Origin: Caprimulgus europaeus
Lineage: Eukaryota; Chordata; Aves; Caprimulgiformes; Caprimulgidae
Direction of reading: 5' to 3'
Assembly: GCA_907165065.1 (NCBI GenBank)
Contig: OU015524.1
Location: forward strand, 28,194,295 to 28,258,294
Length of the DNA stretch: 64,000 nucleotides
Position 1 is the stretch's first letter. Every line of letters starts with the position of its first letter. The notes beneath the pieces were generated by a model, which worked only from the letters and a program-made list of their open reading frames with translations, was not told where the DNA came from and did not search any database. Below, in pieces: positions 52,568 through 62,500 of the stretch. The translations under genes were made by a program, and so were the position numbers.

Positions 52568-53221
52568 TATTGGGAAAGCTGCCTGGTGGAAAAGGACCTA
52601 GGGGTGTTGGCTGAAAGCCAGCTGAATATGAGCCAGCAGTGTGCCCAGGTGGCCAAGAAGGCCAACAGCATTCCTGGCTTGTATCAGAAACAGCGTGGCC
52701 AGCAGGACCAGGGAAGTCATCCTTCCCCTGTACTCAGCACTGGTGAGGCCTCACCTTGAATACTGTGTCCAGTTTTGGGCCCCTCATTACAAGAAGGACA
52801 TTGAGGCACTGGAGCATGTCCAGAGAAGGGCAACAAAGCTGGTGAAGGGTCTAGAGAACAAGCCTTAAGAGGAGCTGCTGAGGGAACTGGGGTTGTTTAA
52901 CCTGGAGAAAAGGAGGCTGAGGGGAGACCTTATCACTGTCTACAACTACCTGAAAGGAGGTAGTAGTTAGGTGAGTGTGTGTCTTTTCTCCCAGGTAACT
53001 AATGATAGAACAAGAGGCAACTGCCTTAAGTTGCACCAAAAGAGGTACAGGTTGGATATAAAACTTTCTTTACTGAAAGGGTTATCAGGCAATGGAATGG
53101 GCTGCCTAGGGAGGTGGTTGTAGATGAGGTGCTCAGAGGTATGGTTTAGTAGTGGATACATACAGTTGGACTTGATGATCTCAGGGGTCTTTTCCAACCA
53201 TACGATTCTATGATTCTGTTA
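52568..53221 (+). mobile_element. CR1 non-LTR retrotransposon, 5'-truncated
   Basis: The copy begins at about GAAAGCTGCCTGGTGGAAAA, inside the last third of ORF2, and ends with the CR1 3' hallmark GATTCTATGATTCTG at 53207-53221. Between them are the usual 3' UTR landmarks (CAGAGAAGGGCAACAAAGCT, GTTTAACCTGGAGAAAAGGA, AGGGGAGACCTTATC). The piece with AGCCAGCAGTGTGCCCAGGT and the bases after it matches the reverse complement of the copy at 61298-62500 over more than 40 bases, so the two are the same or closely related subfamilies in opposite orientation. The left border is approximate. Confidence 0.95.
52571..52868 (+). pseudogene. CR1 ORF2 C-terminal remnant
   Basis: Translating the plus strand gives the C-terminal part of the CR1 endonuclease/reverse-transcriptase protein, downstream of the polymerase domain. 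Landmarks are [11 protein letters not shown], then after a frame change [15 protein letters not shown] and [19 protein letters not shown]. The first part (52538-52759) and the second (52641-52868) lie in different frames, so there is at least one indel between about 52680 and 52720, and a stop follows GLENKP. The catalytic domains are absent. It makes no functional protein and is listed only to explain the open frames. Confidence 0.9.
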
Positions 53222-56200
53222 CTGGAGGTCCTTTACAGCTTCCTCAGGCAATTTTTACCAGTGCTTTACCATCTGTCCTTACCAGTAGAAAAACTGACTT
53301 GAGCCTTCCTTGTGCTAGTTGATACCCATTAACTTCCTCTCCTAACTACCAGGGACATGGTTATCAGATTGATACCTTCCTCTGCAGCTGCTTGTTACAT
53401 ATTTAAAAACTATTATTTCCTTTTTTAATTCTTCTCTCATGCAGGTTAAGAAAGCCTGATTTCAGTCTTTCCATGCAGATCATTTTTAATCACTTATACC
53501 TCTATTTTAGTTCTTTTCCCCAACTGATCTATACCTGCATCCAGAACTTAAACCCAGGAGGGTAATGTGAGATCAAAAGGCTCATTTTATGCAGCTTGCA
53601 AAGCTGTGTCTTTTTACACTCTTCTATAAGAAAAAGAGTGTATATATATACACCTGCTATAAAAAAGCACCTGCTTTTTTTCTCTCCTTGCAATCTCACA
53701 ACACTGCTGGTTCTTGTTCAGTTGCTTAGTCAGGATAGCACTAGGCTTCTTTCTACTGAGCAGCTACCTACATTATTCTTTGTCCTGCATCTATATTGCT
53801 GCCTGTTCAAGTCATCCCTCCTCTGCTCTTACTCCTACTGAACTACATCCCATTTCTTTAAACTGTTTCTTCAATTTCTCTTCAAATTTTAGTCATTCCT
53901 CGGCAGGTTTAGTTTAGACGTTGTCTACAGACTTAGAATACATCATCCAAGTTGTGTTAATGTTCAACAATACCAAGCTCCAGAGAGAACTCCACAGAGT
54001 CCCTCTCAAGAACACAATATTATGACAAAGGATCATCATGTCCTCTTTCCAATTAGTTTGTCAGTGTCTGGAAGAATCTCATCTTCTGTTTCCCTCATTT
54101 GTGTGTCATGTAAACCAGAGTCATAACTCCAGTATATTGAAGGTATAGAGTATTTTAACTTAAGCAATACTTTCTCGTTGTTTTTTAACCTTCCTTCCCA
54201 TAGCCACCATCCAAGGAGAAACAACAGCCTCTGAATTGGACTTGTTGCCAGAAGCAGCATGAACTTGAGCTTGTGAGCATGAATATTCAGCAAAAATACT
54301 GCACATGTCATCTTAAGACATCTCTACTCTTGGTGTCTCATTCATACCTTCATAATGCTTAGAACTAACTGTGCATATCACGCTTGCATGTGGCAAAGAG
54401 GATCTGAACAACAAACCACCCAAACACCCGTGCAAACACAGGGAAGAAGCAACATTATGGTTACTGTTGGGGAAAAAAAAAAATAAATAAAAGTTTCCTA
54501 AATTACATCAGTATTTTAATGGCAACCTGAAAGTCAAACTTAAACTTCTAAGACTGATCACTTCTAGTGATCTAGCTACTTACAGATCCAGTGTTGCTTA
54601 AGCTACTCAAAGGTATTAATTTTGCCAAGAGCTGGGCAGGCTAAAAATGGAAGCATCTTGTGGTGCTCATCACTATCTGCATGCTGGCAATTAATGACCT
54701 AAGATTCACGAGAGCACAGCTGCAAGCAAATTCAGTTTCTTTTTATGCACCAGTGAAGAACTAAGCACACTACAGGTGGCAGCTGGTGGGCCATGCTGAG
54801 GCATCAGGGATGTTAGCATCTTCAACCACCATAGTTAGATCCTAGGAAAGTTAGAATTCAAAATTCACAAAGCTCAAACTCCTCCTCCTTAGGATAATAT
54901 ATGTTGGATCTCCGCAAAGTGAGACCAGTAAGTCTGCCATATATGCTTCGAAATGCAACGCATCCTTCCACACATCTTATTACTCATATAGCATGGCATT
55001 CCAGCACGTACATAGAACCCAATCCAGAATGGCATTTTCACACTAGCTCAACATAATCACATTCCCTTTCAAGCCACAGGACAACTCACACGATTGAATT
55101 TAAAGTCAATGCCAGAAAGAAGATGACAGTACTTGTCTCTTGTTAAAGTGGCTGTCTCGCTGTCTCTGGATTAAACTGTAGATCGTTAAATATGCTGTTG
55201 CAACTAACAGCAGTGACAGAAACATTAATTTGTCTTCTGCTATTTTGGACATGACAGCAACTATTTTTTAATCAAGTTTCCATTCATAATTGGGCTTCCA
55301 ACATGTGAGTTCAATGTTCTCTATTTGATTATTTTAATAGCCCCTGTTATAAGCCAGCCAAGGCTATTATTAGTTATATTTCTGCGTGTGAAAAAGGCAA
55401 AGACTCATGAAATAGCTTGCATTCCTAGAGCCCGTTTCCTTTGGGCAGGAGTGCTCTGGATCATCAACACTGGCAACAATAGACAGTACTGTAAAAATAG
55501 CATGCACACAAGCAGCGCAACAGACCGGCTAGCCATCTTAGGACAAGAGAAATGCCGTTTACTCTTATGACCTCAGTAATAGTTGCCTGTGCCAGTTTAA
55601 GTCTCCAGCAGAAGAATTTAAATTAATGTTGATAACTGCCCAAATAGACTCTACCTTTAGAAATGGGATGAATTCTTGTTATTATTGCCAGTTCTGTCTA
55701 TAATAAAGATGGAAGATGTTTTTAGCAACATATGGAAAATCATTATAGCCACAGTCCAAAAGTAATTGCCAGTGGGCAGTGTACTGTCAACTCCTTTCAG
55801 ATTGTTGCTTCATCACTTTGCCCGTGATCTGGAGGAATAATTTCTCCTTCTGCAGCATAGAAGCAGTTTAGTTTCCATGCTCATTAATGTCTGGTGCCTC
55901 TTAAAATTATAGTTCTCAGCAAATCCAAAAGCCATAAAACATCTTAATGTCTGTGAAATTCTATGTCTACCATGACCATGTGGTACTGAATTCTCAATTT
56001 ATGTTAGATTTTCTAAATGAAATGATACAATAAATTTGGCTTATGGAAACAAATTTGAAAGATTAATAGCAAATGAAGTATCAAAAAGCCCAGAGAGAAA
56101 AATCACACTGTATTGGCAGAAAATGACATGGACAATATGATTAAAGAGAACCCAATACACACAGTCCAACTTCAAACTCCCCAAATATAATCATGCTCAC

Positions 56201-56896
56201 ATCCTCCATGAACTGCAAAGTTTATACCTCCCATGAAATATAAAGTGAGTAAAACCTGAATCTGTGGGCTCAATTCAAAGCCATAATTAGAACTGTTAAA
56301 TCTTTCACACTTTCAGCTTTTAAGATTTTACCAGGTGTCAGATAGACATAGAAGGGAATGCTTAGGTGTGATCGTCACCAATCTGGCTGTTCCCTTCCTG
56401 TCTGTACACTTCCCCAGTCAGCTTTGAATTGGCTGAGTAATCTCAAGTTTAGAAGCTGGATACAAATCTCAAAGATCAAGTTTTATTAAAAAAAAGTGGC
56501 TAAGACATTTAAATTAGTGCTTTCCTTTTATGGAAAAGCAGGCAGAAACCATCAGCAGTAACCATCCATTTGACATCTAGGCAGGCAACACATGCACCCT
56601 TCCAAACTAGCATGTTGGAGTAGCCCCTTGCTCAGTTGGGCTATCTAGGAGTACCTAAGGAGGAGGGAAGAGCAGAAGGTGTTAGAAGGTTACATATCCA
56701 TAGCAAATGCTGGCTCTCCTAACACTTGCTCATGAAACAAATTTGTTAACAAGGTTTAAATTTAAAAAGATAAACAATCAGAAGCACCTTAAAATGCTAT
56801 AGATTGAATGACTCTCTAAAATTCAAAGCAACTTTTTTTTTAATTTTTAATAAAGGAATTCTCTATGTAAATTTAAGACTGGAAGATTTTTACCTT
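53222..56896. other. Unique non-coding DNA, no gene seen
   Basis: No recognised exon or repeat. A 16-bp perfect palindrome, GTGTATATATATACAC, lies at 53638-53653, and an 11-A run at 54473-54483. ACTACAGGTGGCAGC near 54769 loosely resembles a CTCF core. The segment 55120-56060 is listed separately as a candidate conserved element. Confidence 0.5.
55120..56060. promoter_or_regulatory. Candidate conserved non-coding element, uncertain
   Basis: This block of about 940 bp has few homopolymers and little low-complexity sequence compared with its flanks, and carries many TAAT-type cores in varied context: ACATTAATTTGTC near 55222, TTAATCAAG near 55269, TAAATTAATGTTGATAA near 55619, AAAGTAATTGCC near 55760 and CTCATTAATGTC near 55881. 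All reading frames are broken. The texture resembles vertebrate developmental enhancers, which are often near genes with large flanking deserts. No alignment was available. Confidence 0.2.
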
Positions 56897-56924
56897 CCCA
56901 CCCTCCCACTCCCCCCCCCCCCCC
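56897..56924 (-). other. C-rich tract with a minus-strand quadruplex motif
   Basis: The plus strand has CCC, CCC and CCC separated by single bases, then ACT, then 14 C (56911-56924). The minus strand therefore offers G14 plus three G3 runs with loops of 3, 1 and 1, a strong quadruplex pattern (i-motif on the plus strand). Confidence 0.8.
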
Positions 56925-59900
56925 AAAAGACTTCCTCTAGGTTCCAGACAGAAATAAATTCAAGGAAGTCTTACACAAAGGATCTGATAAGGTCATCCCT
57001 GTGGTCCTCTCTGTCTTCAAAACCTATGAATCTGCCTCCAGACACAGCACAAAAATGAAGAAATTGAGTCACATAAAAATTGTCTTGAGGTTTCTTATCA
57101 AAGAAAAACTGGTATGCATATTTCTAAGTCAAAGCACATACACAAAACCAGCAAATATCAAACAATTGAGATTTTAATTAAAAAAAAAAATTAGAGTGGA
57201 GATAAGATTACACACTGAGAGGAAGGATGTATAGGCCTCCAACTTTTTCAAATAATCCTCTTGGTTACTTTTACTTCAAACCAGGTTACCCACTCCCTTA
57301 TAGCATTATATGCCCACTTGTACCTGCGCCTTCCAGTGAACTTAATGTTCACTTACAGCCTGAATTCTTGTGTAGGCATTAAGAAGATCCACGGTGATCT
57401 GTATGCCAGTGTTCACACACCATCTGTTATTTCAAAGGAAGAATAAATACTTTCTTCCCATATGATCTGTGAAATCTGACCAGATCCTACAGTTACAGGA
57501 GTCATTTGCGTTGAGAGGCACAAGGTCAGAAGTAATGTGCCTTGAATCCCCACCACTGATAACGATGCAGTGATTCAGTATATCCACACACTGTCATGTT
57601 ATATGGAAGGAAAATACATCGTGAATGAGTATGGATGTTACTAATGCATGGAAAAACATGAGACAGGGATAAACTTTGTCCTTAGTATGCCTACGTGAGG
57701 AAAGAACAAAAGCTACTGAAAATATAGAGCTGAAGACGCCATTACAGCTGAAAGTCTAGGAATTCTTGGCAGCAATTTCCTATATCTCTAATATAGGTGC
57801 AAGGATACACACCCCCAGTTTTATTTTTTTTTCCCCCCAATTCTCCCTTGTCAAGCCATCTGACCTGTTTAGAACAGGAAAAAAGGCTAAAGAGAGTAAG
57901 ATATTTTTAGGATTCCTGAAGGAGCTTCTTCCAAATGTCATTCATTATAGAGCTACTTTAAATCATCTCTCTGGACGCTCACTCCGGAATCTAGGACAAA
58001 GTGAACTACTTCAGCCACAGCCCACCCCAGAGAAATACTACATTCCCTGTTCCAGCATAATATAGTCAATTCAAATTGGTTTGTTCCTCAGCCAAGGGAC
58101 ACAGCAACATAATTTACTATTTCCTTTTTTTAATGTCCAGTATAGAATAAATCTGATCTGCTGGGGAAGTGTTTTGAAAGTCTAGCCTAAAAGCATATCA
58201 TCTGTTTCCTGGAGCTTCCTTCCAAAGATTCAGCAGCTAATTTTGCACCATTGCACCCATGAAGTCTTTAGAAGAGGCAGGTAGGACGGAGGGAATTAAA
58301 TGGTTTACAAAGCACGAACAAAACCAAAAATGTTATGAAAATCGAGTCAACAGTTTATACTCATTACCACTTTTTTTGCACTTTTTTTTGCAAAGCATTG
58401 CAATATTACACTCCAAAAGATAAGACTGCTAGCTTGAAAATATTCTAATAATTCTTTTCTTGTATAACATCTCATCCTAATCTCTCACAGCACTTTTTGA
58501 ATTTTGAACCAAATTTCCACTTGTTATTGGGAGGAAACAAACTGAATAGTATTGTCTAGCAACAACATGAATAATCTTTATCATACTCTTTGTTTCTTTC
58601 AGGGGCACAGTTTTTCTGTCTAGCTGATATTTTAGAGGCACTGCTACATGGTGAACTGCACACAAGGAAAAGTAACATTTTGGCTTGTATTGCCTACCTG
58701 TGGTCTTCCTCAAATCCTCCCAGCCAGTACAAAAATCACACATAGTGGCATGACATGAAAAAGCAAGAATGTTTCTTCAAATGTTGTACATACAGCATAT
58801 CTAGACAGTTCACCTTAGTGGATGCTCTTTGCCATTAACAATAATTTCTTAGGGACAGATATCTATAAGCATGGACATGTCTCTCCAGAATTAATATCAA
58901 GAGGCACTCACTGCAGGACTTGTGGGAAGTGCTGGCAACATAGGGAGTGATCTACCTCTGAAGTCTACTCCCTTCCTCTTTGGATCCCATGGTGACAGTC
59001 ATGGGTCCCTTAGACTAAGAAGGCAGAAAAGAAACAGAACCCACTTATCACTGTCCTCAGCCTCTGAGGATTATTCAAATGTAGGATAATGTCGGTTCAG
59101 CATTTAATGATGCTGCTTCTCCATTCCACAGTAGGGCTGTGATCTCCAGTGTCATTTATGTAAATAGAAGTTAGACATATAGTATCTTTTAGCATCTGAG
59201 CTTTTAGTTTACTTGTAGCAAACTTACTACAGTAAGTTACTTAACTGTGCTGTGAATATTTGTATGGTTTACAGAAAGGGACCAGTTTTCAACACAATTA
59301 AGTGGGCAGATCTAGACAGGAATAGAACTGCAAAGAAGAAAATATCTCATATAGGTAACAAAAACAGCTGTGATGAGGGCACTCTAACAATGGCAGGTCA
59401 ACTGTACTTCCCTTTTATTCAGTATGACTCAGCTAACCATGTCTGACATTCACAGCAGAGAGGTCTCACGTCGCTAAAATTTGGACAGGAAAAAAGAACA
59501 AAAGCAAATATTTTATCCAGCGTCACACTGAAGATTTTTGCCAGAAAAATGTATTTCATTTCTTTTCTCCTATGAGGGAAAGGAGAGAAACCAAGAGAGA
59601 ATTGTAGTACTTGCTAGCACATATCCCTGGAGGAGGGTGAAGTGTTCAATGAATCCTTTCATTCACTGTGAAGGATGTATAAAATACTCATGAGGACCTT
59701 CTTGGCTGTTCATTCTATCCCACTATATTATCCCACTTCCATTGTCATTTATCCTTCATGTTCTCTGCAATTTTCTATTTGTCCCTCATTTATTTTCTTT
59801 AATTCTCTATTCCTCTTTTATTTCTTTTAATTCTTATATTTCAACAGGGTTGAGAAAATGGACTCACTTTAAAAAGCCTCTCACTATGTATTTGATGACA

Positions 59901-60583
59901 AGTATAGGAAAAAGGAATCCTGGTGCCATATTACAGTCTACCTACAAATAACAATTGGAGGTGCAATAAAAGTCAAGGAACTGACTTTTGCCCCTTTTCT
60001 AGTTCTCCTGCTTTCAGTTTATTTTGCTTGTGGAATGTATGAGTGTGCCTTGTGGTGCATTACATCCAGTCCAGCACTGTCATGTTCTTATTCATAATCA
60101 AACCCTGAATGTGCACTCATGAGGAGAAGGAAGAATCCCTTCCCAACCAAGTTAGGAGACCTATTTTGAAGGCCTGCATAATCCATACTTCACATGAAGA
60201 CAGTTTAAGCAGAACTCCTACCTGTCCACTGTCAAATCCTTTAAGTAGAGGTAAAGCTGACACCCACTAAATGGTCCCTTTCTGTACATATATCACTGCT
60301 TCAACAAAGTAAGCAGTAGCAGCAAAAGGACTTTTCAGCCACCATCTCTTAATCTATGTTTACCCAGTACGGTTCCCTATTTTTTTATTTTTATTTTTGT
60401 TATTTGTTAAAGCTCCCAATCCATGTTGGCAAAGTTTGTAAGCATGGACAAGGCCTCAGTAAAAATCTGGGTGGAGATACTGTCAGGCAAAGTAAACCCA
60501 GCTTAGCCCACATTGATTATTTGTTAAATAGAGTGCTTTATCATCCTGCAGTTGAGTAATATTTTTTTTCTTTTTTTGAGCAG
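56925..60583. other. Unique non-coding DNA, no gene seen
   Basis: No exon, RNA gene or repeat family recognised in 3.7 kb. There is an 11-A run at 57180-57190 and a poly-pyrimidine patch around 57822-57840. The 99-codon plus frame at 57766-58065 is unrecognised. Confidence 0.5.
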
Positions 60584-60669
60584 TCATGTGGTTTTGCCAG
60601 TTCAAGCACACAATGGAAACAACTTTTAGTCCAATGCTGGTATAGATTTCAAGGTTGCCTGACTCAATA
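60584..60669 (+). other. Candidate internal exon (86 nt, one open frame), uncertain
   Basis: Acceptor TTTTTTTTCTTTTTTTGAGCAG ends at 60583 and donor CAATA|GTAAGTGAG starts at 60670. The donor lacks G at the last exon base but is otherwise consensus through +6. Frame 1 is open through all 86 nt, while frames 2 and 3 stop. The peptide is not recognised. The long T tract could make the acceptor look better than it is. Confidence 0.15.
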
Positions 60670-61297
60670 GTAAGTGAGTTCCTTCTCAACCCTGTGCTTA
60701 CAAATGAATTGCTGTCTAGTGAAAAATTTTCAGTTAGAACCCAACACTCTCTGCAGAGCACATCAGAAGAAATTAGTGTCAAGGATGGCAATTCAGACAA
60801 AAAGTGTGAGGCAAGAAGCCAGTCAAGGTAGCCAAGAAGAAATGCTGAAATGGAGGTGCTGTTGAGCAAGATTATTGTCTGTAAAGGAGATTCACAGCCC
60901 TGAAACACCTCTAGCCAGTAGGAAACTATAGCTGCTTTTTATCACTAACTGCAGCTGATCCCACCATTACCACAGTCTAACAGAGATTGAGCTTTCTTCC
61001 TCCTACCACAAAGGGTTAACAGTGAAAATATGCTTAAACCTGCTAAGGTATTTAGGGAAGAAGGAGTATCAGTCAAAACACCTTAAAAATATTTAGACAA
61101 GATTAATTCTAGCCAGCAGGGACTGGTTGAGTTTTCTTTAGAAAGCTTCAGCAATTTCAAATGTCTCCAAAATCTCAAAAGAGAACAAAGAGTGCAAAGC
61201 CTGAAGGTGATACAAGATGGGAGAAGATCCAGGGAGTAGAAAAGTAACAGCATTGGAGGACAGCAGGAACTATGACCTGATAGCATCTGTGTGTCAT
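60670..61297. other. Unique non-coding DNA before the third CR1
   Basis: Nothing is recognised apart from the minus-strand frame at 60483-60908 (141 codons), which spans the candidate exon and the flank and resembles no known protein. I take it as a chance frame. Confidence 0.5.
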
Positions 61298-62500
61298 ATA
61301 GAATCATAGAATCATTAAGGCTGGAAAAGACCTCCAAGTCCAACCGTCAACCCAACACTATCATGTCCACTAAACCATGTCCCTAAGTGCTACATCTACA
61401 TGTCTTTTAAATACCTCTAGGGATGGTAACTTCCAATGCTTGACAACCCTTTCAGTAAAGAAATTTTTCATAATATCCAGTCTAAACCTCCCCTCATGCA
61501 ACTTGAGGTAATTTCCTCTTGTCCTATCACTTGCTACTTGGGAGAAGAGACCAACACCCACCTTGCTACAATCTCCTTTCAGATAGTCGTAGACAGTGAT
61601 AAGGTCTTCCCTCAGCCTCCTTTTCTCCAAACAATCCCAGTTCCCTCAGCCACTCCTCATAAGACTTGCTCTCTAGACCCTTCACCAGCTTCATTGATCT
61701 CCTTTGGACACGCTTCAGTGCCTCTATGTCCTTCTTGTAGTGAAGGGTCCAAAACTGAACCCAATACTCAAGGTGCAGCCTCACCAGTGCCAAGTACAGG
61801 AGCACAATCAATTCCTTATTCCTGCTGGCCACACTATTCCTGATACAGGCCAGGATACTATTGGCCTTCTTGGCCACCTGGGCACACTGCTGGCTCATGC
61901 TCAACCAGCTGTCAATCAGTACCTCCAGAACCTTTTCTACCAGGCAGCTTTCCAGCCTCTCCTCCCCAGGCCTGTGGTGTTGCATGGGGTTGTTGTGAAG
62001 GAAGTGCAGGACCTGGCACTTGGCCTTGTTGAACCTCATACAATTGCCCTTGGCCCATCAATCCAGCCTGTCCAGATCCTTCTGTAGAGCCTCCCTACCC
62101 TCAAGTAGACCAGCGTTCCCACCCACCTTGGTGTCATCTGCAAACTTACTGAGGATGCACTCAATGTCCTCATCCAGATCATTGAGAAAGATATTAAACA
62201 AAATTGGCCCCAACACTGAGCCCTGGGGAACATCACTGATAATGGGCCGCCAAGTGAATTTAGCTCCATTCACCACAACTCTCTGGGCTCAGCCATGCAG
62301 ACAGTTTTTTACCCAGCTAAGAGTACACCTGTCTAGGCCATGAGCTGCCAGCTTCTCTAGAATGCTCTGGGAGACAGTGTCAAAGGCCTTGCTAAAGCCC
62401 AGATAGACAACATCCACAGCCTTACCCTCAGCCATTAAGGAGTCACCTGGTCATAGAAGATCATATTGGTCAAGCAAAACCTGCCTTTCAGGAACCCTCA
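61298..62500 (-). mobile_element. CR1 non-LTR retrotransposon with reverse-transcriptase remnant
   Basis: The plus strand opens with antisense copies of the terminal octamer (GAATCATAGAATCAT at 61301-61315) and GGCTGGAAAAGACCTCCAAG, then runs about 1.2 kb through the antisense 3' UTR and the second half of ORF2, to a CTGCCTTTCAGGAACCC landmark near 62500 where similarity to the usual CR1 text fades. The element is 5'-truncated but longer than the other two copies. It shares more than 40 bases at near identity with the copy at 52568-53221, which lies about 8 kb away in the opposite orientation. The pair could support ectopic inversion. The 5' border is approximate. Confidence 0.95.
61370..62480 (-). 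pseudogene. CR1 ORF2 reverse transcriptase, C-terminal half, broken
   Basis: The minus strand encodes the palm and C-terminal parts of the CR1 reverse transcriptase. [16 protein letters not shown] (motif B-like) is followed by FADDTK at about 62127-62144, the polymerase catalytic motif with its two metal-binding Asp. Then comes [10 protein letters not shown] and the C-terminal segment ([40 protein letters not shown]). The frame is disabled by in-frame TGA codons at 62289-62291 and 62058-62060 and by a frameshift near 61630, after which the conserved end continues in another frame to about 61370. The endonuclease domain and the N-terminal part of the polymerase are missing through 5' truncation. 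In life the enzyme would nick chromosomal DNA and copy CR1 RNA at the target site; this copy cannot. Confidence 0.93.

Noticed and set aside
55750..55790. Mariner/MADE1-like element (AAAAGTAATTGC)
   Set aside because: Only a 12-base match with no terminal inverted repeat or TA duplication.
60483..60908. 141-codon minus-strand ORF
   Set aside because: No family resemblance, contains a lysine run from a poly(T) tract, and no promoter or splice context.
61436..61843. 135-codon plus-strand ORF, with 61704-62087 and 62020-62343
   Set aside because: These are antisense to the CR1 reverse-transcriptase remnant on the minus strand. The repeat explains them.
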